From Paraburkholderia hospita (GTDB taxonomy: Bacteria; Pseudomonadota; Gammaproteobacteria; Burkholderiales; Burkholderiaceae), in the NCBI RefSeq assembly GCF_002902965.1, contig NZ_CP026107.1, positions 558,001 to 622,000 on the forward strand: a stretch of 64,000 bases of DNA. Direction: 5' to 3'. Position 1 is the first letter of the stretch; every line of letters starts with the position of its first letter. This document shows, piece after piece, positions 37,561-45,858 of the stretch. The notes beneath the pieces were generated by a model. It worked only from the letters and a program-made list of their open reading frames with translations. It was not told where the DNA came from and did no database searches. A program made the position numbers and the translations under genes.

Positions 37561-37578
37561 CCGCCGCCTTTGCGGCGG
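37561..37578 (+). terminator. GC-rich hairpin after aldehyde dehydrogenase gene
   Basis: CCGCCGC pairs with GCGGCGG across CTTT, 30 bases after the stop codon. No T-run follows. It is a possible 3'-end stem for the last gene of the catabolic island. Confidence 0.4.
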
Positions 37579-37689
37579 CGAGGTCATGAGAAGGGCAAGA
37601 CGTACTGGTTTAAAGGAACACGCTCGACGGTCGTTCGGTCGGGGTTGGCGACTGCCTGATCGATGCCAGCCTAGGCGAACTGTTCTGAT

Positions 37690-37842
37690 CTAACCGCAAG
37701 GACAACGACAATGCATCAAGCCAATCAGCAATGTCGGGAGCACGGTTGCACACTTCCGTCCGCCGGTGCCGACCAGAAGCTCCGCCACTGTGAGGTTGAC
37801 CGCGATGGCCACCGGCAGGAATGATCGTCTCCGGCTGGACAT
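37690..37842 (-). CDS. Small hydrophobic protein (50 aa), unknown
   Basis: A 50-codon leftward frame beginning MSSRRRSFLPVAIAVNLTVA and ending LMHCRCPCG. AGGAGG lies 7 bases before the ATG, one of the strongest ribosome sites in the window, which is the reason to list it. Basic N-terminus plus a hydrophobic stretch suggests a small membrane or exported peptide; the tail has three closely spaced Cys. It sits alone in 620 bases of otherwise gene-free DNA (37532-38153). It could also be the 5' stub of a lost exported protein. Confidence 0.4.
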   Translation of the reverse strand: MSSRRRSFLPVAIAVNLTVAELLVGTGGRKCATVLPTLLIGLMHCRCPCG

Positions 37843-38153
37843 GATGTCACCTCCTAGGCACTGCCTGGCCTTCGCGGGCTCGGCGGACTATATGAATCAA
37901 GCTTAGGCGGGCGCGACCGCCGCGGGCGGGATTTTCACAGAAGACGAACGGGACGGCGGTGACTGCAAAATCCGGAAGCCGCACCGATGATAACTAGAGT
38001 TAGCGGCATTGCGTTTATTGGCCCCAAAGTGCCGCGTGTTGCGCCGCAATCCGTTATGCAGGTCAACGAAGTGGTGCGACGCCGACTGGCCGTTATACCG
38101 CCGTAAGCAGCCGCTTTGGCCGCTCGGGGTCGGACGACGGCAACGGGTCGAAC

Positions 38154-39176
38154 TCAGCCCTCCGATGCGGTGACGCTCGCGCTTTCATTACCCCCAACCG
38201 CTGCACTGGCAGCGTTGTTCCTGCGCCATGTGGCTGGCGGCTCGCCGAACTCTCGCTTGAACGCGCGATTGAACGAGGCTTCTGATTCGTAACCGACAGT
38301 CTCGGCAACTGACGCTAGCGACGAATCAGTGAGGCGAAGCTGATTTGCAGCGAGCTGCAAACGCCACAGCGACAGGTACTGCATCGGCGGGAGGCCGACC
38401 AATTCCGTGAAACGCAGTGCCAGCCCGGAACGCGAGATGCCCACTTCGCGGGCGAGCGCTTCCACGGTCCATGGGTCTACCGGTCGCGCATGTATCAGCG
38501 CAAGCGCCCGCGCGACGAAGCGATCGCGCAGTCCCGCCAACCAGCCCTTGCGATCGTCAGGCATCGTGGCGACGTAGCGGCGCACCGCTTCGACGAACAA
38601 GAGCTCGGCAAGCTTGGCCAGGACCGTGGCGCTGCCGGCTTGCGCTGAGGCAGCCTCCTGGGTTGCAAAGCGCAGCGACGATTCGAGCCACGACGCGCTG
38701 GATCCGCGCATGTCGACCTTGAACAGCCGCGGCAGTGCCGAAAGTAAAGGATTGCGTGAGTTGTCGTGCGTAGCGAGAAAGCCGCACACCAAACGTGTGA
38801 CCGCACCTCCGCCACCGTAGGCAAGTTCCATCACTTCACCTGGCCTCGTCTCTATCTGCGTGGCCAGCAACGGCCCCAGGAATTCCGGTGAGAGATCCGT
38901 AGAACTGCCTAACACGTGAGTTTCGCCTTGCGGCACCACGATGACATCGCCTGCCTGGACATGCAGCGCACCAGCCGAATCGCCTGGCAGCATCGCCCAG
39001 CACGCTCCTTCTGTCACCAGATGGAACGAAACAACGCGCTTGGAAGGCGGCAAATACGCTGAACAAAGGGCGGAATCGGCGTGAGCTATGACGCACCAGG
39101 GCGCAGAGAAGCAGCCGTCGAGATGAACCGCTCCCGTCAGCTGGATGACGCGCAATACATCGGAGAGAGCGTCCAT
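38154..39176 (-). CDS. AraC family transcriptional regulator with cupin sensor
   Basis: Predicted 340-aa regulator. Residues about 10-190 are a cupin-type ligand domain (VQAGDVIVVPQGETHVLGSS), and about 220-320 the double AraC HTH (VEALAREVGISRSGLALRFT and SVAETVGYESEASFNRAFKR). It is divergent from the diiron protein gene at 39464, which is its likely target. A ribosome site is not obvious at this ATG. Confidence 0.88.
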   Translation of the reverse strand: MDALSDVLRVIQLTGAVHLDGCFSAPWCVIAHADSALCSAYLPPSKRVVSFHLVTEGACWAMLPGDSAGALHVQAGDVIVVPQGETHVLGSSTDLSPEFLGPLLATQIETRPGEVMELAYGGGGAVTRLVCGFLATHDNSRNPLLSALPRLFKVDMRGSSASWLESSLRFATQEAASAQAGSATVLAKLAELLFVEAVRRYVATMPDDRKGWLAGLRDRFVARALALIHARPVDPWTVEALAREVGISRSGLALRFTELVGLPPMQYLSLWRLQLAANQLRLTDSSLASVAETVGYESEASFNRAFKREFGEPPATWRRNNAASAAVGGNESASVTASEG

Positions 39177-39463
39177 AGTAGCGATCGCGCAATGTTGGAG
39201 CCGCGCACAAGAAAGCTGGACGCCCGGCCATTCAATGTCGTTGATGCTGTGGTGATACTAGCACCGTGCCTGAAGACCACCAAACGCAGCTCGTCTGATC
39301 GGAGGAATGAAGTCCATGCAGGCGTGATGCTTTCGCGATTCGATGCGGGACATCCGCGTTGTATGCGCCTGCTCAAGAAGAGCCAGGCAATTTCATAGAC
39401 CCGTTCGAGATATCTCGACTGCTTTTACGCTGTAGAACCATCCCCATTCTCTGGAGTAAGTCC

Positions 39464-40480
39464 ATGTCAGCAGTGAATGCCGTTGCTACGACCGATACTG
39501 ATCCCGCGCAAGACGAAATCCACCTTACGGATGCCGTTGTTCAGCAGCCAGTCTTGCAGCCGTACGTCGACTCCGCTCGCTACGCAAAGTGCGTGGAAGT
39601 CTCGAAGCGCATTCGCTGGGACATCGATCGCGATGTAGTTCGCGGTCGAGAGTTCGACTTCACGAAAAAGTTTCTGCCTGACGGCCTGTCGTTCGTCGAT
39701 CGGCTGTCGTTTCTGAACGCCATCGAATGCCGCCTGCTGTCGCAGATTCAAGGGCGTTCGTATGCCAACATCTTCGGGCTTGTTGAGCGCTTCATCGGCG
39801 CCAAGGTACTCGATGTTAGCCGCGACCACTGGCTTGGCGACCAGATCGCACTCGAGGCGCTCGTTCGGTTCACCGACGAAGAACTGAAGCATCAAGAGCT
39901 GTTTCGCCGCATTGAGACAATGATCGGCATGGGAATGCCCGCAGGGTACACGTTCGACCCGCAACCTGATGAGGTCGCATCGTTTGTACTGGCCAAGTCG
40001 ACATGGGCCGTGCTCGCGCTGACCTGCCTCATTGAACTCTTCACGCAGGCGCACTATCGCGCCAGCATCGAACCGGATAGCGAGCTTTCACCGCTCTTCA
40101 AGGAGGTGTTCTTGTTCCACTGGAAAGAGGAATCACAGCACGCGATTCTGGATGAACTGGAATGGGTGCGTGAGAACGCGAAACTCTCTTCGCAAGACCT
40201 CGATGTGGCCGTTGACGACCTGATCGCGCTGGTCCGCGCTGTAGATGAAATTTTGCAAGCTCAGGCAGCGGCCGATACGCGCTACTTCATTGGACTTTGC
40301 AGTCGACCGAAGACGCCCGTCGAAATCGAATCCGTGATGGAAACCGTCCTTGCTGCGTATCGCTTCCAATACATCGTCTCGGGTGTTCAGATTCCGAGGT
40401 TCGGCGCAATGCTCAACGCAATGACCACACCTGCGCAAGCGCTACGGATTAGCGAGGCGCTTGCGCCGATCATGGACTGA
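39464..40480 (+). CDS. Ferritin-like diiron protein of unknown reaction
   Basis: Predicted 338-aa helical protein. A complete E...ExxH...E...ExxH set is visible: Glu108 (GLVERF), Glu140-xx-His143 (EELKHQE), Glu191 (LIELFTQAH) and Glu223-xx-His226 (EESQHAILDE). This is the dinuclear-iron ligand set of ferritin-like oxygenases and oxidases. No ferredoxin or reductase partner is adjacent. ATG at 39464 has GGAG about 9 bases upstream; an extension to 39359 would read into the promoter region. An AraC/cupin regulator is divergent. Oxygenation or N-oxidation of a small molecule is possible, but the substrate is unknown. Confidence 0.8.
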   Translation: MSAVNAVATTDTDPAQDEIHLTDAVVQQPVLQPYVDSARYAKCVEVSKRIRWDIDRDVVRGREFDFTKKFLPDGLSFVDRLSFLNAIECRLLSQIQGRSYANIFGLVERFIGAKVLDVSRDHWLGDQIALEALVRFTDEELKHQELFRRIETMIGMGMPAGYTFDPQPDEVASFVLAKSTWAVLALTCLIELFTQAHYRASIEPDSELSPLFKEVFLFHWKEESQHAILDELEWVRENAKLSSQDLDVAVDDLIALVRAVDEILQAQAAADTRYFIGLCSRPKTPVEIESVMETVLAAYRFQYIVSGVQIPRFGAMLNAMTTPAQALRISEALAPIMD

Positions 40481-40511
40481 CCGGCAATCGAAAGACGATG
40501 GGCTCAAGTAA

Positions 40512-41024
40512 ATGGAAAAAACGACTCCCGTCCGATTTGACGTGGCCGCTTTGCGAACGCAGGTCCGGGGACTCATTGGTTGGATCATGCGCGAAGCCTC
40601 GACGACGAAGCGGGCACCAGTGATCCCACTGAAATCATCGTGTGCAATTGCCGGGCAATGGCGGCGGTCCGGCACGGTGCCTGACCCATGCCATGCGCTC
40701 GTCGGATCTGAGCAGTGCGACGGTACAGAACTGTGTATCGATGACCCGGTTGATGTCGCACATCTGGAAGCGCATGAGGCGAACTGGGTTGCCAACCTTG
40801 CACTGAATGAAGCATCGATTTTCCAGATCCTGCAGGAGGTGGGTGCTCGTGGAGTTGCGGTGCTCGCAAAAATCCTCTGCAGCAGATGTGCCGAAAGCTT
40901 GATTACTGGCGATTACAGCGGCGCCACAGTTTCGTTCGTCGATTACTGGGGCAGTTGTGCAAGGGTCCCGTTCCCCGCGGGTATAGACTCCGCTGACGCA
41001 GCAGACGTGCAAAGCCTCGATTGA
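40512..41024 (+). other. Uncertain 170-codon frame after diiron gene
   Basis: An open frame starts 31 bases after the diiron protein stop and has mixed, moderately protein-like composition, with several Cys and acidic residues in the C-terminal half. There is no good ribosome site and no recognised motif, and the opposite strand is also open over much of the stretch (40635-41012). It may be a downstream partner of the diiron gene or a decayed region. The stretch to 41189 holds nothing else. Confidence 0.3.
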
Positions 41025-41189
41025 GGACTACCGATGGATTCGGCATCGGACCGGCTTCGGCCACGAAGCGTCATTCTCTCCCACCGTCGTTCAGTCTTTC
41101 TGGCGTCGACGCTGCATTGCTAAGCGGGCATTCCCTTCAGTGACTGGTAGTCTCCGAAAGGCGGTGGGGCTTTTTGCCATTCATACCCA

Positions 41190-41789
41190 CTAGGCGGTCG
41201 TGGCTTTGCTTTCGTCTCGCGAGTCCCGCAAAATTTCCGCGGCCTCACGCACCACATAGGCTCCGATGAGCAACCCGGCAACGAGATCGGCCCAGCGAGA
41301 CCCAGTGATTCCAACGATAGCCCCGGACACGCAAACGCCCAGGTTGGCAACGACGTCAGCCCGAGTGAAAAGATACGTGGCGCGAGGATGAACCTCCCCG
41401 GTACAGTATCGCGACAGCCTCCGCAAGACAGTCACGTTGACCGCCAGCGACAGTAATGCGAAGACCATCATGACACTACCTACAGGCTCGGCGCCGCCGA
41501 GCGCCCGTCTTCCAACGTCGAGAAGGATGCCTGTGCCGAGCAAGAGCAACAGGACCCCGCTCAGTCGGGCGGAGCGGTGCTTGAAAACCGGGCTTCGTGT
41601 AACCGCCAGCAGCCCTATAGCGTAGGCAGTTGCGTCCGCCAGCATGTCAAGGGCATCAGCCAGTAACCCGCTTGATTGGGCCAAAAGGCCCGCCGTCGTG
41701 CCGATGACAAACATCGCAAGATTCAGCGCCAGGGCGACGCGCAACGTCTTGCGCTCTTCATCCGTCTGCGCCCGTGCCTGACTGCACAC
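41190..41789 (-). CDS. Cation diffusion facilitator-like transporter, with a start-codon frameshift
   Basis: Predicted 199-aa inner-membrane cation transporter of the compact CDF/CzcD-like group with about six helices (LNLAMFVIGTTAGLLAQSSG, LLADALDMLADATAYAIG). The metal-site pattern has Asp in LLADALDMLADA and Asp in FTRADVVANLGV. A GGAGG followed by ATG at 41797 is ideally placed, but the frame from that ATG breaks after 12 codons; removing one G from the GGGG run after it would give MGVCSQARAQTDEE and join the long frame. As it stands, GTG at 41789 is the only plausible start, with poor spacing. It is divergent from a Met-rich exported protein. Confidence 0.75.
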   Translation of the reverse strand: MCSQARAQTDEERKTLRVALALNLAMFVIGTTAGLLAQSSGLLADALDMLADATAYAIGLLAVTRSPVFKHRSARLSGVLLLLLGTGILLDVGRRALGGAEPVGSVMMVFALLSLAVNVTVLRRLSRYCTGEVHPRATYLFTRADVVANLGVCVSGAIVGITGSRWADLVAGLLIGAYVVREAAEILRDSRDESKATTA

Positions 41790-41941
41790 ACCCCATGTAG
41801 TCCTCCGCTTCCACGGTATAAACCCTGATCGTAGCGCAAGAGGCCATTGATGCACGTCAAAGGCGGTTGCGGACCGGCGAGTAGGCTTGAAATCGACGAT
41901 AGCTACTTGTAATCCGCACACCCTACACGCTCGGAGGCCGC

Positions 41942-42463
41942 ATGAGAAAACTTTTACTCGCAATCGCGCTTTGCTCTGCACTGACGTCGCCGATGCTCCT
42001 TGCCGCATCCAAAGACACAACTACCGCACAAAGCAGTTCCAAGTCTCAAAGTTCGGATACCGCTGCATTCGACAAGAGTCTGGCTCAGCTTCAGGAGCAG
42101 ATGAAAATCATGCAGACGCAAATGGACCAGATTCGCAGCACTCAAGACCCTCAGGAACGTCAGAAACTCCTGCAGCAGCACTGGGCGACAATGCAAAGCG
42201 CGATGAGCACCATGCACGGCATGTGGGGCCCCGGAATGATGGGATATGGGAGGATGGGCCCAGGCGTGATGGGGGGAGCCGGTCCCGGCTGTTGCGGTGG
42301 CGGCTGGGGGCACATGGGAGGCTATTACTCACAGTTGACGCCCGAACAACTTCGGAAGCGGCAGTACATGACTGACCAGTACCTTCGGATGCAGCAGGAA
42401 ATGATGAACAACATGATGTGGCAACAACAGTATTGGATGGGTCCTCCTGCCTCGCCCCAGTAA
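41942..42463 (+). CDS. Exported Met/Gly-rich protein, possible metal binding
   Basis: Predicted 173-aa secreted protein. Signal peptide about 1-21 (MRKLLLAIALCSALTSP, cut near LLA-AS). A Gln-rich amphipathic helix covers 45-85 (LAQLQEQMKIMQTQMDQI), then a Met/Gly-rich region with GPGMMGYGRMGPGVMGG, a CC pair and HMGG, and a final Met-rich tail. Such compositions can bind Cu(I) or related soft metals in the periplasm. The divergent cation transporter supports a metal role. No named family is recognised. Confidence 0.75.
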   Translation: MRKLLLAIALCSALTSPMLLAASKDTTTAQSSSKSQSSDTAAFDKSLAQLQEQMKIMQTQMDQIRSTQDPQERQKLLQQHWATMQSAMSTMHGMWGPGMMGYGRMGPGVMGGAGPGCCGGGWGHMGGYYSQLTPEQLRKRQYMTDQYLRMQQEMMNNMMWQQQYWMGPPASPQ

Positions 42464-42572
42464 AGTCTGCACGAGCGAATGACTGAATTTGCTTCGAGAC
42501 CTGCCGTTGTCGCCAGGAAGTGTCAGAGGACCGCTTCGGGTTGAACTGACGCTCACAACCGGCGCATAGATT

Positions 42573-43129
42573 GTGCCGCTCATCGCGCATCTGCGGCGCG
42601 TCGCGAAGCGCCGCGCTTCGGCACGCGGGAGAAGGGCGGCGTGGGTGGGCTCGTCGTCCACGCGCGGCGGCACGCCGCCGTTCCTTGTGCCGTATTTTGC
42701 CGCCAAGGCCGCGATGGATGCGCTGGCTGTGTCGTACTCGACCGAACTGGCGCGCTGGGGCATCGAGAGCACGAGCATGGTGCCAGGCGCCTTCACCAAG
42801 GGTACCAATCACTTCGCGCATTCGGGCGAACCGGCCGATGCTGATGTCGCGGCCGAATATGAAAACGGCCCCTATGCAGGCGTTACCGAGCAGGCACTGA
42901 AGGGTCTCACGAGCCTGGAGCCATCGGATGCCGATCCGGTACAAGTCGCGCGCGAGATCATCAACGTCGTGAACCTGCCGTTCGGAAACGGCCGTTCCGC
43001 GTGCACGTCGATTCGTCCCAGGACGGCGCTGAAGTGGTCAAGGTGGTGGCGGACCGGATGCGCCGCGAGATGTACTTCGCAATCGGCCTGCAGGATCTGC
43101 TTTCGCCGAAGATCAACAGCCAACAGTAA
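42573..43129 (+). pseudogene. Frameshifted remnant of an SDR family gene
   Basis: The segment SSSTRGGTPPFLVPYFAAKA (from about 42649), then MDALAVSYSTELARWGIEST, is a clear SDR active-site region, continuing to INVVNLPFGN near 42985. The rest of the protein is found in a different frame (RPFRVHVDSSQDGAEVVKVV and EMYFAIGLQDLLSPKINSQQ) and stops at 43129. Upstream of 42640 the expected GGLVV segment is again in another frame, and the cofactor-binding N-terminal half is absent. At least two indels plus truncation make this a dead gene. Confidence 0.82.
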
Positions 43130-43402
43130 GGTATCCAGAAGAACAATTCGGGTTGAGTTTTGTATCGGGGAGCGCGCGCGCCGGCAGATTCTCCGTGACC
43201 GGCAGCTTTTGCCTCGAGTCCGTCGAGACGCGATAACGGTGTTTGTGTCGGGCCCGGATACCATTGTCGCGCATCAGACGCTCCCCCCGCTCCTTGCCGG
43301 CCGGAAGGCTCCGAGCCACGAATAGCAATACAACTCAGACCACTTCCGAGCGTGGATTCTGAATCGGGCGACGCGAACAGAACAACGTCACAAGATCGGA
43401 GA

Positions 43403-43729
43403 TCAATTAGGTTTAGCATCGTCACATATGTGCTTCGCCGAAACGATTTCTTCGCCCAAAGATGCGAAATATGCTCGCCAAAATCGAACTGCTTCTTCCG
43501 CAGACACCTGATCTGGAAGACACTCGATCTCAAAAACGTCGCACTCTGAAGGGTGTCCAAACACGCACCATCCCTTCAACGCCGCGTCTGTTCCATGCAA
43601 AATGAGACTTATGATGTTCGCGCGACGTTGCTCTATGCTCCCCGCGACATAGTCAATAAACAGACTGGAATCCGATGGTCGAGAGACGCCAAAAACTTGG
43701 TACGGAATCGGATAAGATAAGCTTTCCAT
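43403..43729 (-). CDS. Hypothetical protein (108 aa)
   Basis: A 108-codon frame beginning MESLSYPIPYQVFGVSRPSD with GGAGGAGAGG just upstream, an excellent ribosome site. The composition is globular and slightly acidic, with four Cys and a central Trp-containing core (HGTDAALKGWCVFG). No domain is recognised. It lies between two pseudogenes, with about 270 bases of gene-free DNA (43130-43402) on its 3' side. It could be a small cytosolic accessory or immunity-type protein, but nothing proves this. Confidence 0.65.
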   Translation of the reverse strand: MESLSYPIPYQVFGVSRPSDSSLFIDYVAGSIEQRRANIISLILHGTDAALKGWCVFGHPSECDVFEIECLPDQVSAEEAVRFWRAYFASLGEEIVSAKHICDDAKPN

Positions 43730-43823
43730 CGTCCTCTCCTCCAGTCTCTATTGGTCGCTAAACATTGGTGATGTAACGAGTAGAATTTTTTGCGTGCAGC
43801 AAGCTCGTCGGAAGGCATGCGCT

Positions 43824-43855
43824 CGATTGCCACGGCCTTTGTGCCGTGGCAATCG
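43824..43855. repeat. Perfect 13-bp inverted repeat with 6-base loop
   Basis: CGATTGCCACGGC pairs perfectly with GCCGTGGCAATCG around CTTTGT. It sits between the 108-aa hypothetical gene and the autotransporter remnant. The following CCCC rules out a T-run on the + strand. It may be a terminator stem or a transposon-related or protein-binding palindrome. Confidence 0.6.
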
Positions 43856-44002
43856 CCCCAACGAACATTCGTTTGAGCCCACAGCGTATAAGAAAAGGAC
43901 AGGAAACTATGTACGCTGCCGCTTATGGAAATCACAGAAATCGCGGCTTGAACGCCTCAAGGCGAGAAACTCGCACGGCGAACAAAAACCGTCCGTCCTG
44001 CC

Positions 44003-44421
44003 GTGCCATTGCCGTTTGGTCCGCGCTTCATGCTAGAAACCTCAACCGCAGGTGATCTGGCGCCATACAAGCTTCGACGTGAAAAACGATGGACTCGGGC
44101 AGGTCGATTTCGGGTCGACTTCGGGGACGACGGGACGGATTGGATTGTGCGGCAGTGGACCATCGAAACCGGCAGCGACCGGGTATGGCAGCCCTATGGC
44201 CGCGTCAATCTATGGCACGATTGGGTGGCGGCCGAACACGCAGTTTGGGAGCGAGCAGATTCCTCTGCGCGAAGGAGCAACCCGGATGGAACTTGCCGGC
44301 GGAGTCACGCGCTGCTTTCGCCGAATTTCAGTATCTACGCACAGGCTGGTTGCCAGTTCGCTGTGGATAACACGGATTGTGGAAGACGTCAGGGCGCGGT
44401 CTTCGTTACGCGTCGTGCCTA
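44003..44421 (+). pseudogene. Autotransporter beta-barrel domain remnant with several frameshifts
   Basis: Barrel strands alternate between two frames. PFGPRFMLE is in one; PQPQVIWRHTSFD, then NDGLGQVDFGSTSGTTGRIG, in the second; RQWTIETGSDRVWQPYGRVN back in the first; NTQFGSEQIPLREGATRMEL in the second; SPNFSIYAQAGCQFAV in the first again. Joined together they give the C-terminal outer-membrane barrel of a type V autotransporter (PQAQVIWQ...YGRVNLW...YAQAGYQFAVG). At least four indels are needed, and the passenger domain is missing. Nothing functional is expected. Confidence 0.78.
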
Positions 44422-44428
44422 AGAACTG

Positions 44429-44617
44429 TCATCGCCGCGTACGTGAGCCGATGGTGCTCCGCGTTTTCCAGGTCACGCCGTGTTGCTCGAGGTAGTCTCT
44501 GATAAGCTGCCGCACAACCTGAGACGGTGTCAGGTCCTGTGCGGCGCAGAGTTTCTCGAACGCTTCTTTTTTTACGGGGTCAATCAGGACTGTCAGTCGG
44601 GCGCTTTTCGATTCCAT
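44429..44617 (-). CDS. Ribbon-helix-helix (CopG-like) DNA-binding protein
   Basis: Predicted 62-aa protein. SARLTVLIDPVKKEAFEKLC gives the beta strand and first helix, and LTPSQVVRQLIRDYLEQHG the second, the usual RHH fold for a dimeric DNA-binding protein. No toxin gene is adjacent, so it is not clearly an antitoxin. It lies beside the autotransporter remnant and may be a leftover regulator. Confidence 0.7.
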   Translation of the reverse strand: MESKSARLTVLIDPVKKEAFEKLCAAQDLTPSQVVRQLIRDYLEQHGVTWKTRSTIGSRTRR

Positions 44618-44763
44618 GGTGGCAGCGAAGGTTGGAACATGTTAATCAAATTATAATGGATTGTTCGCTTTCGCTACAGTAATTGATGGCACGGCGCTCA
44701 ATCGACAGGCGGGCGCGTGCGTCCAGGTGGCAGTCCTGGCGGCCGCCAGCAGCAACAAGAGCG

Positions 44764-44991
44764 TCAGATTTGCGTCCGGCCAAGCAGAAAACTGCGTCCC
44801 GCCTCGGTGAGCGTCGTGGCCCCCCGACCGTTTTCGGAGACGGCAACAAACCCGGCACGAATCAGTTCGTGAGTGACGGACCAGCTCAGGGCCGGCGTGT
44901 CGCGCCCGTAGCGTGGTTGCGAAAGGCGCTCGAGCGCCCAGATCGCTGCATGGCTCAAGGTGACAGGCTGGAGGTCAGTAGGCTCGGTCAT
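44764..44991 (-). CDS. Small winged-helix-like hypothetical protein
   Basis: Predicted 75-aa protein starting MTEPTDLQPVTLSHAAIWAL with AAGGATGAG just upstream. The pattern ALERLSQPRYG, SWSVTHELIRAGFVAVSENG and ATTLTEAGRSFLLGRT reads like a compact winged helix (helix, recognition helix, wing, terminal helix), as in MarR/PadR-type mini-proteins. DNA binding is inferred only from this pattern. No operon partner. Confidence 0.55.
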   Translation of the reverse strand: MTEPTDLQPVTLSHAAIWALERLSQPRYGRDTPALSWSVTHELIRAGFVAVSENGRGATTLTEAGRSFLLGRTQI

Positions 44992-45066
44992 GTCTCATCC
45001 TTGTAATGGCGTGGTTCGCGATGGGAGAAGCGGGGTGAACTCGATCCCGCAGGGGAGCGTGTCTGG

Positions 45067-45858
45067 TCAGGTTCTTGGGCAGGCAGTGCGTTCTTCCCAG
45101 TCAATCCTTTTGCCGTATTCGATCCTTATCGCCGTTTCGCGTAGATTCAACGGGTGCATGGTTTCGAGGACGCGCGCTAGTGCAAGCGACTCGTCCAGGG
45201 GGAGGGATGCGGCCGGCGCCTTCCACGCAAAGACGATGACATTCTCGGGACTGTCCTCCGCCGGCACCACGACGACTGCATCGTCGAAGACGGCCCTGAT
45301 TGAGCAGACGCAGCGGCGGAACCCGGAATCGCTGCTGATCAGATTGGCTACCAGCAATCCGTTATCCGGCAACTGTCGCCGGCAGGCCGTATAGAACGCT
45401 GTGCTGCACAGTTGCGGCGGCACACCCTCGGCGTTGAAACCATCGACAAGCAGCACGTCGGGGCGATGGTCAGACGAATCGACATAGTGGGCGCCATCCG
45501 CACAGATCACCGCGAACCGCTCGTCGTCGGCCGGTATCTGGAATAGCGAACGAAGCGCGAGCACGTCGGGATTGATTTCGACAGCGGTGATGACGGCGTC
45601 CGGCACATAGCGATAGCAATACTTCGCCAGTGAGCCCCCGCCCAGGCCGACGATCGAAATGCGGCGCGGATTCGGCTGGAACAACAAAAAGCCCACCATG
45701 GTTCGCGTATATCCCAACGCAAGCGCGTAGGGCTCATGCGCAAGCATGCAACTCTGCACGCCGGTTTCATCGAACTGCAGCGCGACGAAACCGCCCGCAC
45801 GTACAACCACAGGTCGCTCGTGTCCTGGATTGCGGCTGGGCCGGCCGCTCCGGGTCAT
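45067..45858 (-). CDS. Spermidine synthase-like methyltransferase-fold protein
   Basis: Predicted 263-aa Rossmann protein of the polyamine aminopropyltransferase-like group. It shows VGLGGGSLAKYCYRYVPDA (motif I, near residue 72), AVEINPDVLALRSLF (acidic loop) and DERFAVICADGAHYV, with DVLLVDGFNAEGVPPQL as the post-II segment. The residues that bind putrescine in true spermidine synthases could not be recognised, so it may act on another amine or as a methyltransferase. ATG at 45858 overlaps the HPr-like stop (ATGA), showing translational coupling. Confidence 0.78.
   Translation of the reverse strand: MTRSGRPSRNPGHERPVVVRAGGFVALQFDETGVQSCMLAHEPYALALGYTRTMVGFLLFQPNPRRISIVGLGGGSLAKYCYRYVPDAVITAVEINPDVLALRSLFQIPADDERFAVICADGAHYVDSSDHRPDVLLVDGFNAEGVPPQLCSTAFYTACRRQLPDNGLLVANLISSDSGFRRCVCSIRAVFDDAVVVVPAEDSPENVIVFAWKAPAASLPLDESLALARVLETMHPLNLRETAIRIEYGKRIDWEERTACPRT

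Noticed and set aside
44429..44991. Toxin-antitoxin pair formed by the RHH and winged-helix-like genes
   Set aside because: They are 146 bases apart and neither resembles a toxin; pairing is not supported.
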